Of a stretch of DNA of 64,000 bases, positions 24,637 to 35,113 are shown in pieces. Position 1 is the stretch's first letter. The number at the start of each line of letters is the position of its first letter. Made by a program: the position numbers and the translations under genes. The notes under the pieces were generated by a model. The model was not told the origin of the DNA and made no database searches. It worked only from the letters and a program-made list of their open reading frames with translations. The stretch comes from Bacteroidota bacterium (GTDB lineage Bacteria; Bacteroidota; Bacteroidia; CAILMK01; JACPUW01), in NCBI GenBank assembly GCA_016192035.1, contig JACPUW010000030.1, forward strand, positions 132,322-196,321. Reading direction: 5' to 3'.

Positions 24637-25926
24637 ATGAACCGTTTTTTCAACTATGGTATTGGCGTAGTACTCTTAGCCTTTGTTCTTGAAGGTTGCG
24701 GACTGAGCAGCGACAAAGGCCAATTGGTGGGTACACCCAACCGTAAACCGTGGTTCCACCAACAGCCATATGGCACTGTGTATGTGCCAACCGGCACCTT
24801 CCACATGGGCCAGAGCGATGAAGACATTGTCTATGCCCTAACATCAAGGCCAAAACAAGTGTCTATCCAAGCCTTTTTTATGGACGACACTGAAATCACC
24901 AATGATGAGTACCGACAGTTTGTGTACTGGGTGCGTGATTCAATAGCACGTACCACACTAGGATTGGTTATAACCAACAACAACGGTACTTCACGTGTGG
25001 ACTGGAAAGAAAAAATTGAGTGGGGACAAGCCGATGTGCGCACCGCATTATCAGATTTGTATTACTCAGAAGAAGATAGGTTAGGTGATCCATACCAGAT
25101 TGACAAGCGCAAGTTGGAATATGCCTGGACTTGGATTGACCTTCATGAAGCAGCTAAACACAAATACCTGAAGAAAGACCAGGACCCAGGTACCGATACC
25201 AAGCGGTCTTCATTCATCCGCCGTGAGCAAGAACAAATTTATCCTGATACATTGGTATTTATCAGGGACTTTACCTATAGCTACAACGAGCCTCTTACCG
25301 AAACCTATTTCTTTCACCCAAGCTATGATGACTACCCAGTGGTAGGTGTTACTTGGGACAAGGCCAAGGCTTTTTGCGCCTGGAGGACCAACTATCTTAA
25401 CCAATACCTCACTTCGGTAGGCGAACCCACGGTGAATCCTTACCGCCTGCCCACCGAAGCGGAATGGGAGTACGCGGCCAGGGGAGGCCGGGACTTTAAC
25501 AAGTTCCCTTGGGGTACCCCATACCTGCGCAACGCAAAGGGTTGTTTCTTGGCAAACTTTAAGCCGCTGCGAGGCAACTACATAGAAGATGGTGGGTATT
25601 ACCCCGTGCGTACTACCGCCTACTTCCCCAATGACTATGGCCTATACTGTATGGCGGGCAACGTTTCTGAGTGGACTTCATCTGGTTTTGATGAATCAAT
25701 CTTCGCACTTATTGATGATATGAACAGCAACTACCATTACAATGCGGCTGATAGCGAACCGGAATCCCTTAAGAGAAAGGTGATAAAAGGGGGTTCTTGG
25801 AAAGACGTGGGATACTATTTGGAGAATGGTGTAAGGGCACATGAATTTCAGGATAGCGCCAAATCCTACGTGGGATTTAGGTGCGTGATGACCTATATGG
25901 GCCGTTCAATCAATGACCGCCCATAA
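24637..25926 (+). CDS. gldK: Gliding motility lipoprotein GldK (PorK)
   Basis: An outer-membrane-anchored lipoprotein that forms, with GldN, the periplasmic ring of the type IX secretion system. The signal peptide ends in LEGC with the lipidated Cys at about residue 21. The remainder is a formylglycine-generating-enzyme-like (SUMF1) fold: PTGTFHMGQSD (about 51), DDTEITNDEYRQF (about 82), YPVVGVTWDKAKAFCAWR (about 235), RLPTEAEWEYAARGG and GNVSEWTSSG, finishing KGGSWKDV and VGFRCVM. In GldK this fold is structural rather than catalytic. 429 residues fits the family. Confidence 0.96.
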   Translation: MNRFFNYGIGVVLLAFVLEGCGLSSDKGQLVGTPNRKPWFHQQPYGTVYVPTGTFHMGQSDEDIVYALTSRPKQVSIQAFFMDDTEITNDEYRQFVYWVRDSIARTTLGLVITNNNGTSRVDWKEKIEWGQADVRTALSDLYYSEEDRLGDPYQIDKRKLEYAWTWIDLHEAAKHKYLKKDQDPGTDTKRSSFIRREQEQIYPDTLVFIRDFTYSYNEPLTETYFFHPSYDDYPVVGVTWDKAKAFCAWRTNYLNQYLTSVGEPTVNPYRLPTEAEWEYAARGGRDFNKFPWGTPYLRNAKGCFLANFKPLRGNYIEDGGYYPVRTTAYFPNDYGLYCMAGNVSEWTSSGFDESIFALIDDMNSNYHYNAADSEPESLKRKVIKGGSWKDVGYYLENGVRAHEFQDSAKSYVGFRCVMTYMGRSINDRP

Positions 25927-25986
25927 ACTTAAGCAATCAACTAATCAATTAACTAACAAACTTTAAACCTTCTAAATCAACTGAAC

Positions 25987-26784
25987 ATGGCAAAATCTGG
26001 AAATTGGTTCGACTCCCCAAAAGGCAAGCGATTTATGGCAATGACCTATGGACTAGGCGCAGCGGTAGTAATCATGGGGGCACTTTTTAAACTTATGCAC
26101 TGGCCTTTCGCTGGGGGTATGCTCACAGCTGGCTTAACCACGGAAGCCATAATTTTTGCGATTTCCGCCTTTTTGCCTATTCACGAGGATCCAGATTGGA
26201 CTTTGGTGTATCCTGAACTGGCCGGAGCTAATGACCCCAAGAAGAAGGAAACAGCAAATGAAGTGGAGAGGTTGAATAAAATGTTGGCCGAAGCCAAGAT
26301 TAAACAAGAAACCATCACCAACTTGGGTCAAGGCCTACAGAGCTTGAGCAAGTCGGTTGACGGTCTTAAGGTGGCCAATGATGCCACTGTAGCTACCCAA
26401 AATTATACTAAAAAGGTAGAAGAAGCCACCGGCAATCTTGACAACCTGAACAAGTCATATGCTGTGGCAGCCAAGTCTATTTCTACTTTGGGGGATTCCC
26501 AGAAGGTGTCAAAGGACTTCTATGACACCATGCAGAACGTTACGGGCAAGTTGACCCAGCTCAATACCGTCTATGAACTGGAGCTGAAGGAGTCAAATGA
26601 GCATTCCAAGGCCCTTGGCAATTACCACCAATCTATGAGCGCGCTGATTAACAATATCACCGCTACCCAGCAATCTGCCGAGCAGATGAAGAACGAAGTA
26701 TCCAAACTTGCCAAGAATATGGCTTCGTTGAATAATGTATATGGCACCATGCTAAGCGCTATGGCACAGTCCAAGCCAGCGTAG
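25987..26784 (+). CDS. gldL: Gliding/T9SS inner-membrane motor protein GldL (PorL)
   Basis: Inner-membrane protein that forms, with GldM, the proton-driven motor of the T9SS and gliding. Two transmembrane helices lie at about residues 18-35 and 40-60 (GLGAAVVIMGALFKLMHWPFAGG, AGLTTEAIIFAISAFLPIHE); the second keeps the conserved Glu (TTEAIIF) thought to take part in proton conduction. The rest, about 90-265, is a long cytoplasmic coiled-coil-like tail rich in Asn, Lys and Ser. 265 residues is within the family range. It follows gldK by 60 bases. Confidence 0.96.
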   Translation: MAKSGNWFDSPKGKRFMAMTYGLGAAVVIMGALFKLMHWPFAGGMLTAGLTTEAIIFAISAFLPIHEDPDWTLVYPELAGANDPKKKETANEVERLNKMLAEAKIKQETITNLGQGLQSLSKSVDGLKVANDATVATQNYTKKVEEATGNLDNLNKSYAVAAKSISTLGDSQKVSKDFYDTMQNVTGKLTQLNTVYELELKESNEHSKALGNYHQSMSALINNITATQQSAEQMKNEVSKLAKNMASLNNVYGTMLSAMAQSKPA

Positions 26785-26833
26785 TGTTTCTTGCACAACT
26801 CTCACTTATTAACCCTATTAATTAATCAATTAA

Positions 26834-28459
26834 ATGGCAGGAGGAAAGGAAACACCCAGACAAAAAATGATTGGGATGATGTACCTGGTGCTTACCGCCC
26901 TACTGGCACTCAACGTGTCGGCGGAAGTACTTCAGGCATTCCAGAACATAACCGTTGGTATAGAGGAAACCATAGATGTAACCGTAGCCAAAAACGTGGA
27001 AACATTTGAAGGCTTGGTGCAAAAGGCCGGTAACATGGAAGGCGATGAGAATGCCACCAAAGTGGTAGAACGCGCCAAAAAGGCCAAGGAAATATGCTCG
27101 GCCCTCTATGATTACCTTCAGGTGATAAAGGTGGAAATTGTAGAAACTGAATCGGGCGGACAGATGTACGACACCGGTGAAGAAAACTACATGGAAACCG
27201 GAGAACTGAAGGATCCCAAGAACATTGATGTGGCCACCATGATTTTGGTGGAAAAGCGGGCTGGCAACGAGCCAAAAGGTATTGAACTGAAAAACAAAAT
27301 CAATTCGGTTCGAGCAGAACTGGTGGCTTTGTTTGATGGACTAGAAGGGGTGGCACCTGCCTACAAGGATGAGGTGGACAAGGCACTTACCCTGCGCGCC
27401 GATGATGACCCAAACCAAAAGCAAGCCGCGAAAAGGAATTGGGAATACGCTACTTTCAACAGCGTGCCACGTGGTGCAGCTGTAGCATTGCTTACCAATT
27501 TGCAGAACAACGTAAAAAACGCTGAAGCCGAGATTCTTACCAGGTTATATTCACAGCTCTCTGCCGCCAAGTTGGAGATTGATGAATTGGTGCCAGTGGT
27601 AAAGGCTACTAAATCGGCGGTTGCCGTGGGCGAGAAGTATGAGGCCAAGATTTTCCTTTCCGCCAAGATAGGAGCAATAGACCCAGTAATTACGGTAGAT
27701 GGCCAGGCTGTACCTACTGTCGATGCGGTAGGTGAATACTCAGCGGTTCCCTCAGCGCAAGGCCCTGTCAAGAGGAAGGTTACCATAGCTGTTAAAAACC
27801 CAAAAACGGGTAAGGACGACTTGTATGAAACGGAAATGGCTTACGATGTATTTAAGGCACCTGCCATTATCAGTGCCGATAAAATGAACGTAGTCTATCA
27901 AGGCCTCGACAACCCGATTTCCGTATCGGTTCCAGGATTTGAGCCAGAACGGGTATCGGCTACCATGTCGCCTTCCAATTTGGGTGAACTCGTGCGCGAA
28001 GCACCGGGTAAATACATTGCCAAAATCAAGACCCGCCATCCTAAAGGGGTTGATATCAATGTAAGCGTAAAACTTCCTGACGGATCTACAAAGTCCATGG
28101 GTTCGGCCAACTTCCGTACCATGAGAGTGCCAAGTCCTACCGCTTCACTTAACGGCAACGTGGGGCCTACCATTACCACCGGTGCCTTGGGAGCTGTTAA
28201 GCAAGTGTCAGTTTCCCTTGGTGACTTCGTGTTTGAAGGAATTCGTTACAATGTTACCAAGTTCGACTATGTATGGAAACCGGTACGTGGTAACCCGTTG
28301 ACTGAGTCAGCTAAAGGTGCTGCAATTCCAAACCAATTGCGCGCAGCGTTTTCAGCGGCAAAGAGAGGTGACCTATTAATCATCAATGCCATTTATGCAT
28401 CATCTCCAGGTTTGGGCGAAGTGCCTCTTCCAGGTTCGTTGGTGTTCACTGTAGAATAA
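26834..28459 (+). CDS. gldM: Gliding/T9SS motor protein GldM (PorM)
   Basis: The motor partner of GldL: one N-terminal transmembrane helix and a long periplasmic arm reaching the GldK/N ring. The conserved beginning MAGGKETPRQKMIGMMYLVLTALLALNVSAEVLQAF holds the single helix (about 13-31). After a helical region come beta-rich domains (DELVPVVKATKSAVAVGEKYEAKIFLSAK, IISADKMNVVYQGLDNPISVSVPG), matching the known D1-D4 arrangement. 541 residues is the family norm. The gene is 49 bases after gldL and 3 bases before gldN. Confidence 0.96.
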   Translation: MAGGKETPRQKMIGMMYLVLTALLALNVSAEVLQAFQNITVGIEETIDVTVAKNVETFEGLVQKAGNMEGDENATKVVERAKKAKEICSALYDYLQVIKVEIVETESGGQMYDTGEENYMETGELKDPKNIDVATMILVEKRAGNEPKGIELKNKINSVRAELVALFDGLEGVAPAYKDEVDKALTLRADDDPNQKQAAKRNWEYATFNSVPRGAAVALLTNLQNNVKNAEAEILTRLYSQLSAAKLEIDELVPVVKATKSAVAVGEKYEAKIFLSAKIGAIDPVITVDGQAVPTVDAVGEYSAVPSAQGPVKRKVTIAVKNPKTGKDDLYETEMAYDVFKAPAIISADKMNVVYQGLDNPISVSVPGFEPERVSATMSPSNLGELVREAPGKYIAKIKTRHPKGVDINVSVKLPDGSTKSMGSANFRTMRVPSPTASLNGNVGPTITTGALGAVKQVSVSLGDFVFEGIRYNVTKFDYVWKPVRGNPLTESAKGAAIPNQLRAAFSAAKRGDLLIINAIYASSPGLGEVPLPGSLVFTVE

Positions 28460-28462
28460 TTT

Positions 28463-29317
28463 ATGAGTATGTCAAACAAAGCAGCAGTACTCCTTATACT
28501 CGGACTCTTTGGATGGTACGGGTTGTCTGCCCAAGACGGGGAAGCACCGGCCTCCAATGAAGACTATATTGGTGATTTTACCTATACTAGGTTGTCCATT
28601 CGAGAGCGTAAGCCAGTGCCTTATCCATCTCAGCGAGAAGCTGATGTTATGTACGCCAAACGAATTGTCCGTATAATGGACACCAAGGAGAAACAGAACT
28701 TGGTTTGCAGGTGGCCAAAGAACCCATTGTCTGAAATCATTTTTACCGCTGCCGAGAAAAATGAAGTGGTAGCCTACAAGAACGACAGTTTAACAAGTTT
28801 TTTTAGGGCTGACACTGTTTTGGCAAGGCTGAGCAGCAAGGAGGTTATCCAAATACCCGACCCCATGTTCCCCGGTGAATTCAAGGATTCGGTGGTAATC
28901 AACAAGTACAACTTGGACGACATCGTTCGCTATGAGCTTATTGAAGACTGGATCTTCGACAAACAGCGGGGTATGTTTTATCCACGTATCATAGCCATAG
29001 CCCCTATGTACAACCTGATTGTGGATGGGAACTTCCTGGGAGAGTACCAAGCGTTTGTGTGTGATTGGAAGCAGGTGAGGAAGGTGCTCATCAATGAGGA
29101 GGTATTTAACCGCCACAACGATGCGGCCAAATTCAGTTATTATGACTGGTTTGAACTTCGCTTGTTTTCAAGCTACATTACCAAAGAACCAAACGTGTTT
29201 GACGAGACTTTTAGCCAATACGTGGACCTGAAGGACAATCCATTGGCCCAATTGCTAGAAGCAGAGCGGGTAAAGAATGAGTTGTTCAACTGGGAACATG
29301 ACCTTTGGCAGTATTGA
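28463..29317 (+). CDS. gldN: Gliding/T9SS periplasmic ring protein GldN (PorN)
   Basis: Periplasmic partner of the GldK lipoprotein ring. The 284-residue protein has a signal peptide (NKAAVLLILGLFGWYGLSAQ) and the GldN core: RKPVPYPSQREADVMYAKRIVRIMDTKEKQN at about 50-80 and YELIEDWIFDKQRGMFYPRIIAIAPM at about 155-180, both family signatures. The first ATG is 3 bases after the gldM stop; a second is 6 bases on. A strong terminator follows at 29345-29374, closing the cluster. Confidence 0.95.
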   Translation: MSMSNKAAVLLILGLFGWYGLSAQDGEAPASNEDYIGDFTYTRLSIRERKPVPYPSQREADVMYAKRIVRIMDTKEKQNLVCRWPKNPLSEIIFTAAEKNEVVAYKNDSLTSFFRADTVLARLSSKEVIQIPDPMFPGEFKDSVVINKYNLDDIVRYELIEDWIFDKQRGMFYPRIIAIAPMYNLIVDGNFLGEYQAFVCDWKQVRKVLINEEVFNRHNDAAKFSYYDWFELRLFSSYITKEPNVFDETFSQYVDLKDNPLAQLLEAERVKNELFNWEHDLWQY

Positions 29318-29343
29318 TTTGATTGGTTGATCGGTTAATTCAT

Positions 29344-29374
29344 AAAAAGGGGAAGCAAGTGCTTCCCCTTTTTT
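29344..29374. terminator. Bidirectional terminator between gldN and purA
   Basis: A stem GGGGAAGC/GCTTCCCC with a 4-base loop is flanked by an A-run on the left and a six-T run on the right, so it can end both the rightward gldN transcript and the leftward purA transcript. Confidence 0.92.
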
Positions 29375-29418
29375 ATTGACTGTAGAATTAAAAGTACCAT
29401 GGGGTAAAGCGCCAATGA

Positions 29419-30633
29419 TTACCTATAAGCCATTTGATGGCGTTGCGGCCCGGTTGATACGCCACTTACTTGGATACCGGATTGGTGGTCAATAAAATCT
29501 AAGTACTTCAATAGGTTTTTTGGTAGATGGTCTATTTGGGTTATTTCAGCTATGTCATCTGGCCAGCTGGCAAATTCATGTGCAGAGCCATTTTTGTCAT
29601 GTGCCGTAAAGGTCGGTAAGCAATTCAGCACATCTGATTTGGTCATCATCAAGTCAGTTACTCCGTTAAGGATTATGGCTTTGTGCAGCAGGGCAGTATC
29701 TAGCCATCCGCACCGCCGCTTACGCCCTGTGGTGGCGCCAAACTCATGCCCATGCGTGCGGAGTAACTCGCCGGTTTCATTGCTCAATTCTGTGGGAAAT
29801 GGGCCCGAACCCACACGGGTCATATAGGCTTTGAATACACCTATCACCTGCCTGATTTTTTGTGGGGCTATACCCAATCCAATGCAGGCATTGGCCGAAA
29901 TGGTATTTGATGAAGTGACGAAAGGGTAGCTGCCAAACGTAATATCGAGCAGACTGCCTTGTGCCCCTTCGGCCAGCACTTTGGCCCCATCTTTTATTGC
30001 TTGGTTAATGGTGTCCTCTATGGCGGTGATAGATAGTGAACGGATGCGCTCTATGGCATCTAGCCAAGTAGTTTTGGCGTGGTCGAGCAAGTCAAAGTCT
30101 TCTGGCCGCAAACCATAAATTTTTAACAAGGACAAGTGAAACAAACTCAATTCCTTTACCTGGGCATCAAAGTCCTTGTGGTGGATATGGCCAAGCGGAA
30201 TACCTATTCTTGCATACTTGTCCTGATATGCCGGCCCTATCCCCCTAAGCGTGCTTCCTATCTTCAAATGGCCTTTTGATTCCTCAAAATACTTGTCTAG
30301 CATTTTGTGGGTAGGTAGGATTAGCATGGCCTTGTCAGACAATTCCAGGCGCTGTGACACATCTATTCCATCGGCCATGAGCATGTCCATCTCAGCACAG
30401 AGGGTCATTGGGTCTATCACGGTGCCCGTTCCCACAATATTTAGGGTGTTTGGGTGTATGGCACCAGAAGGAATGGTGTGCAGTACGTATTTCTTCCCGT
30501 TTACTATGAGGGTGTGGCCCGCGTTGGGCCCTCCTTGAAAACGGGCAATAATGTCATATCGCGGAGCAAGCAAATCCACAATTTTCCCTTTTCCTTCATC
30601 GCCCCATTGCAGGCCTATTAGTACATCAACCAT
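29419..30633 (-). CDS. purA: Adenylosuccinate synthetase, short C-terminus
   Basis: Joins IMP and aspartate with GTP, the first step toward AMP. The P-loop-like GLQWGDEGKGKIVD (7-20), NAGHTLIVNGKKYVLHTIPSG (38-58), GIGPAYQDKYARIGI (132-146), EGAQGSLLDITFGSYPFVTSSNT (218-240) and TTGRKRRCGWLD (301-312) are all present. The 404-residue length is about 25 short of E. coli PurA, the loss being in the C-terminal part. It overlaps the start of the Fur-family gene by 8 bases, so the two are probably co-transcribed. Confidence 0.95.
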   Translation of the reverse strand: MVDVLIGLQWGDEGKGKIVDLLAPRYDIIARFQGGPNAGHTLIVNGKKYVLHTIPSGAIHPNTLNIVGTGTVIDPMTLCAEMDMLMADGIDVSQRLELSDKAMLILPTHKMLDKYFEESKGHLKIGSTLRGIGPAYQDKYARIGIPLGHIHHKDFDAQVKELSLFHLSLLKIYGLRPEDFDLLDHAKTTWLDAIERIRSLSITAIEDTINQAIKDGAKVLAEGAQGSLLDITFGSYPFVTSSNTISANACIGLGIAPQKIRQVIGVFKAYMTRVGSGPFPTELSNETGELLRTHGHEFGATTGRKRRCGWLDTALLHKAIILNGVTDLMMTKSDVLNCLPTFTAHDKNGSAHEFASWPDDIAEITQIDHLPKNLLKYLDFIDHQSGIQVSGVSTGPQRHQMAYR

Positions 30634-31081
30634 GTGTGTTGTCTGTTTTCTTCTTTCGTGTGGCGTAGAACGTTAGTGAGTGGCTATGTATATCCAGGCC
30701 AAAAAGACTTTCCATACTGGCCTGTATTTGCTGGATCCTGGGATCGCAAAACTCAAGCACTTCATTCGTGTCTAGGCAAATGATATGGTCGTGCTGCTTG
30801 AACCCCAATGACTTTTCGTATAGCGCTACGTTGCTGCCAAACTGATGCTTTATTACCAAGTCACAGGCCAACAGCAAATCAAGGGTATTATAAACCGTTG
30901 CCCGGCTTATGTGTAGCCCTTTGTTCTTTATGTCGCCAAAAAGCATTTCTACGTCAAAGTGGTCCGAGCGATGGTAAATCTCCTCCAAAATGGCAAAGCG
31001 TTCAGGTGTTTTGCGGTGTTTCTTCTTTTCAAGAAACGCGGTAAATATCTCTACGGCCTGTTCTTGTGCTTTGTTGGGCAT
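30626..31081 (-). CDS. Fur-family transcriptional regulator
   Basis: A 151-residue metal-responsive DNA-binding protein. The winged-helix half has RKTPERFAILEEIYHRSDHFDVEMLFGDIKNKGLHISRATVYNTLDLL (about 22-69), with SRATVYNTL as the recognition helix. The dimer half has KQHDHIICLDTNEVLEFCDPRIQQIQ (about 94-119), containing the metal-binding HDH. The structural Cys pairs (CxxC) of many Fur proteins are missing, leaving only single Cys residues. Whether it senses iron, zinc or peroxide cannot be told from sequence. It lies immediately upstream of purA with overlapping ends. Confidence 0.92.
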   Translation of the reverse strand: MPNKAQEQAVEIFTAFLEKKKHRKTPERFAILEEIYHRSDHFDVEMLFGDIKNKGLHISRATVYNTLDLLLACDLVIKHQFGSNVALYEKSLGFKQHDHIICLDTNEVLEFCDPRIQQIQASMESLFGLDIHSHSLTFYATRKKKTDNTHG

Positions 31082-31097
31082 GGTGAAAATTGCCGCG

Positions 31098-31105
31098 CAA
31101 ACTTA
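31098..31105 (-). promoter_or_regulatory. Possible -7 box of the fur-purA unit
   Basis: TAAGTTTG on the minus strand matches TAnnTTTG, 16 bases before the ATG of the Fur-family gene; a TTG stands 22 bases further upstream (31128-31130), slightly wide of the usual spacing. Confidence 0.4.
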
Positions 31106-31112
31106 CACCCCG

Positions 31113-33371
31113 CTACCCTGAAATGCCCAACTCATCGTCGTTGTTGAACCGCTGCACGGTTTCTACACCGTGTATCATTTTCAGTTTGGCTATCAATTCT
31201 TCCAAGTGTTCGGTATCCTGCATCTCCAGCACTATGGTGCCCTTATAGGCACCGTCCACAGCCCTAAAACTGATGGATTTCATGTTTACCTTGAGTTCTT
31301 TAGATATGATCTGCGACACCGAACTGACGATGCCTGGACTATCAATGCCAATAATTTTAATGCCTACTGGATGAAAGGTAATGTGTTCAATTTCAGGAAT
31401 GTCCCATTTGGCCCGTAGTATGCGGTAGCCATATTTTGACATAAGTGAAGGGCCGTTGCTGCAGTTGGTCCGGTGTATCTTAATCCCTTCTTTTGATGTG
31501 ATAAAGCCAAAAATGTGGTCGCCGGGAATGGGATTGCAGCACTGCGCCAAGTGGTATTCCAACCCTATACTGTCCCCACCCACCAAGAGCACCTCAGTGG
31601 CCTTCTTATCCCCTTGCTCGGCTTGGGGCACTTGGTTTTTCTTTTTCTTCCTAAGGGTAGCCGGTGCCTGGCCTTGTTTTGCCTGGTTGTCAATCTCTTT
31701 GATGGCACGGCTTAGGGATGCCTTGTCAATCTGCTCGTTGCCAACTTGGTAGTATAACTCTATGACCGATTTGCAGTGAAAGGCCTTGGCCAATCTCGAG
31801 AGCATGTTGTTGTCAAAACCCAGTTTGGTTTTGTCCAGTTTTAGTTTCAGGTAATCCTTGCCCAGCATTGATACCTTTCGCTTTTCTTCCTTTAGCGAAG
31901 CCTTTATTTTAGACTTTGCCTTGGCAGTGACCACTATATCCAGCCAACCTTCATGCGGTTTTTGGTTGCGGGATGTGATGATTTCTATTTGATCACCATT
32001 GCGCACTTGGTAGCTCAGGGGTACTATTCGCTGGTTTACCTTGGCACCTATGCACTTGGCCCCTACATCGGAGTGTATTTCAAACGCAAAATCGAGTGCT
32101 GTTGCCCCGTGGGGCAGGGTTATCAAATCGCCCTTTGGGGTAAAGGCGAACACCTCTTCAGAGAAAAGGTTGAGCTTGAAGTCATCAATAAATTCAAGCG
32201 CTTCGGCATCTGAGCTTTCCAGCAATTCCCTGATTTTGGAGAGCCACTCTTCCAGGCCCATGCTGCCGTGTTGACCGTCGCCTTCCTTATACTTCCAGTG
32301 AGCGGCAAACCCTTTTTCGGCCACTTCATCCATGCGCTGGGTCCGTATCTGTACCTCAAACCATCTGCCCGAGGGCCCCATAACGGTGGTGTGCAGCGAT
32401 TCGTAGCCATTGAATTTCTGGGTGGATATCCAGTCGCGCAAACGGGATGGATTTGGTGTATATATATCGGTGACAACGGAATATACCCTCCAGCAATCGG
32501 CTTTTTCCAATTCATGTGAGGGTGCTGTTTCTAGTATGATGCGGATGGCAAACACGTCATACACCTTTTCAAAGGGTATTCCCTGTTTCTGCATCTTTTG
32601 GTAAATGGAGTAAATGGACTTTAACCGGCCTTTAATGGTAAACTTATAGCCCAATTGTTCAAGGGTTTGCTCTATTGGCTGCACAAATTTTCTAATCAAA
32701 CGGGCACGTTGGGCCTTTGACTCTTCCAGTTTTGACTGAATATCATGAAATACGTGTGGCTCTGTGTATTTAAGGGAAAGATCTTCCAATTCGCTCTTAA
32801 TGGCGTGTAAACCAAGCCTATGAGCAAGTGGGGCAAAGAGAAAGGTGGTTTCAGAGGCTATTTTGAGCTGCTTTTGCTGTGGAAGTGCATCCAGTGTGCG
32901 CATGTTGTGGAGCCTGTCGGCCAGTTTCACCAGTATGACCCGTACGTCGTCAGACAAAGTGAGCAGGATCTTTTTAAAGTTTTCAGCCTGTTCTGAGGTG
33001 CTTTTGCCCATAAGCCCCGATACCTTGGTCAATCCTTTGATGATTTCGGCTATTTTGGGGCCAAACATCTCTTCTATCTCCTCCAGGGTTGCACTGGTGT
33101 CTTCCACTACGTCATGAAGCAAGGCAGCCACAATGGATTTGGTGCCAAGCCCTATCTCACGGGCACAAATGGTGGCTACCTCCAATGGGTGAATGATATA
33201 CGGTTCGCCTGACTTGCGGCGGTCATTGCCATGGGAATCAAGCGCAAACTGAAAAGCCTTGCGGATCTCTTTGAGCGAATCTTTTTTAATGATTGGCTTG
33301 CATGCCCGCAGCAGCGAACGGTATGATTTGATGATCAGCCGCTGGTCATCTATGGTAAAGGTTGACTTCAT
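31113..33371 (-). CDS. spoT: Bifunctional (p)ppGpp synthetase/hydrolase, RelA/SpoT family
   Basis: Makes and breaks the alarmone (p)ppGpp. From the ATG at 33371 the protein has 752 residues. The hydrolase HD domain has intact ALLHDVVEDT (83-92) and KLADRLHNMRTL, so hydrolysis is expected. The synthetase domain has KGRLKSIYSIYQKM, DVFAIRII and RLRDWISTQKFNGYESLHTTVMG. A TGS domain (EVFAFTPKGDLITLPHGATALDFAF) and a C-terminal ACT domain (VGIKIIGIDSPGIVSSVSQIISKE) follow. It is the only such enzyme in the window. An earlier ATG at 33395 adds 8 residues. Confidence 0.95.
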   Translation of the reverse strand: MKSTFTIDDQRLIIKSYRSLLRACKPIIKKDSLKEIRKAFQFALDSHGNDRRKSGEPYIIHPLEVATICAREIGLGTKSIVAALLHDVVEDTSATLEEIEEMFGPKIAEIIKGLTKVSGLMGKSTSEQAENFKKILLTLSDDVRVILVKLADRLHNMRTLDALPQQKQLKIASETTFLFAPLAHRLGLHAIKSELEDLSLKYTEPHVFHDIQSKLEESKAQRARLIRKFVQPIEQTLEQLGYKFTIKGRLKSIYSIYQKMQKQGIPFEKVYDVFAIRIILETAPSHELEKADCWRVYSVVTDIYTPNPSRLRDWISTQKFNGYESLHTTVMGPSGRWFEVQIRTQRMDEVAEKGFAAHWKYKEGDGQHGSMGLEEWLSKIRELLESSDAEALEFIDDFKLNLFSEEVFAFTPKGDLITLPHGATALDFAFEIHSDVGAKCIGAKVNQRIVPLSYQVRNGDQIEIITSRNQKPHEGWLDIVVTAKAKSKIKASLKEEKRKVSMLGKDYLKLKLDKTKLGFDNNMLSRLAKAFHCKSVIELYYQVGNEQIDKASLSRAIKEIDNQAKQGQAPATLRKKKKNQVPQAEQGDKKATEVLLVGGDSIGLEYHLAQCCNPIPGDHIFGFITSKEGIKIHRTNCSNGPSLMSKYGYRILRAKWDIPEIEHITFHPVGIKIIGIDSPGIVSSVSQIISKELKVNMKSISFRAVDGAYKGTIVLEMQDTEHLEELIAKLKMIHGVETVQRFNNDDELGISG

Positions 33372-33472
33372 GATTACCTGCGCACAAATAAACACAAAAA
33401 CCCCATCAATGCAGCACAGTTCTCCTCATGGTGCAAAATCTTTTCGCTGGGCCATTTATTGAGTTTGCCCTT

Positions 33473-33480
33473 TACCTTTG
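33473..33480 (+). promoter_or_regulatory. Possible -7 box of the tRNA-Leu gene
   Basis: TACCTTTG matches TAnnTTTG exactly, 13 bases before the mature tRNA 5' end, where a transcription start would be expected. No TTG at N19-N21 is seen. Confidence 0.5.
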
Positions 33481-33493
33481 CAGCCGCTTTCAC

Positions 33494-33578
33494 GCGGGTG
33501 TGGCGAAATTGGTAGACGCGCTAGACTTAGGATCTAGTGCTGCAAGGCATGGGGGTTCGAGTCCCTCCACCCGCACCA
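33494..33578 (+). tRNA. tRNA-Leu, anticodon TAG
   Basis: An 85-base class II tRNA. Acceptor arms GCGGGTG and CACCCGC pair perfectly; the anticodon stem CTAGA/TCTAG encloses the loop CTTAGGA with anticodon TAG, reading CUA leucine codons. A short variable arm (GTGCTGCAAGGCAT region) and the T arm GGGGGTTCGAGTCCCTC follow, and the CCA end is encoded. It lies 20 bases before trigger factor and may share its transcript. Confidence 0.96.
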
Positions 33579-33597
33579 CTCCTCCATAATACCTTAC

Positions 33598-35097
<1,500 letters not shown>

Positions 35098-35113
35098 TTA
35101 ACAGCTATATCAT

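Noticed and set aside
24637-25926. GldK as a formylglycine-generating enzyme or sulfatase activator
   Set aside because: SUMF1-like fold, but lipoprotein signal and position with gldLMN identify GldK; no sulfatase nearby.
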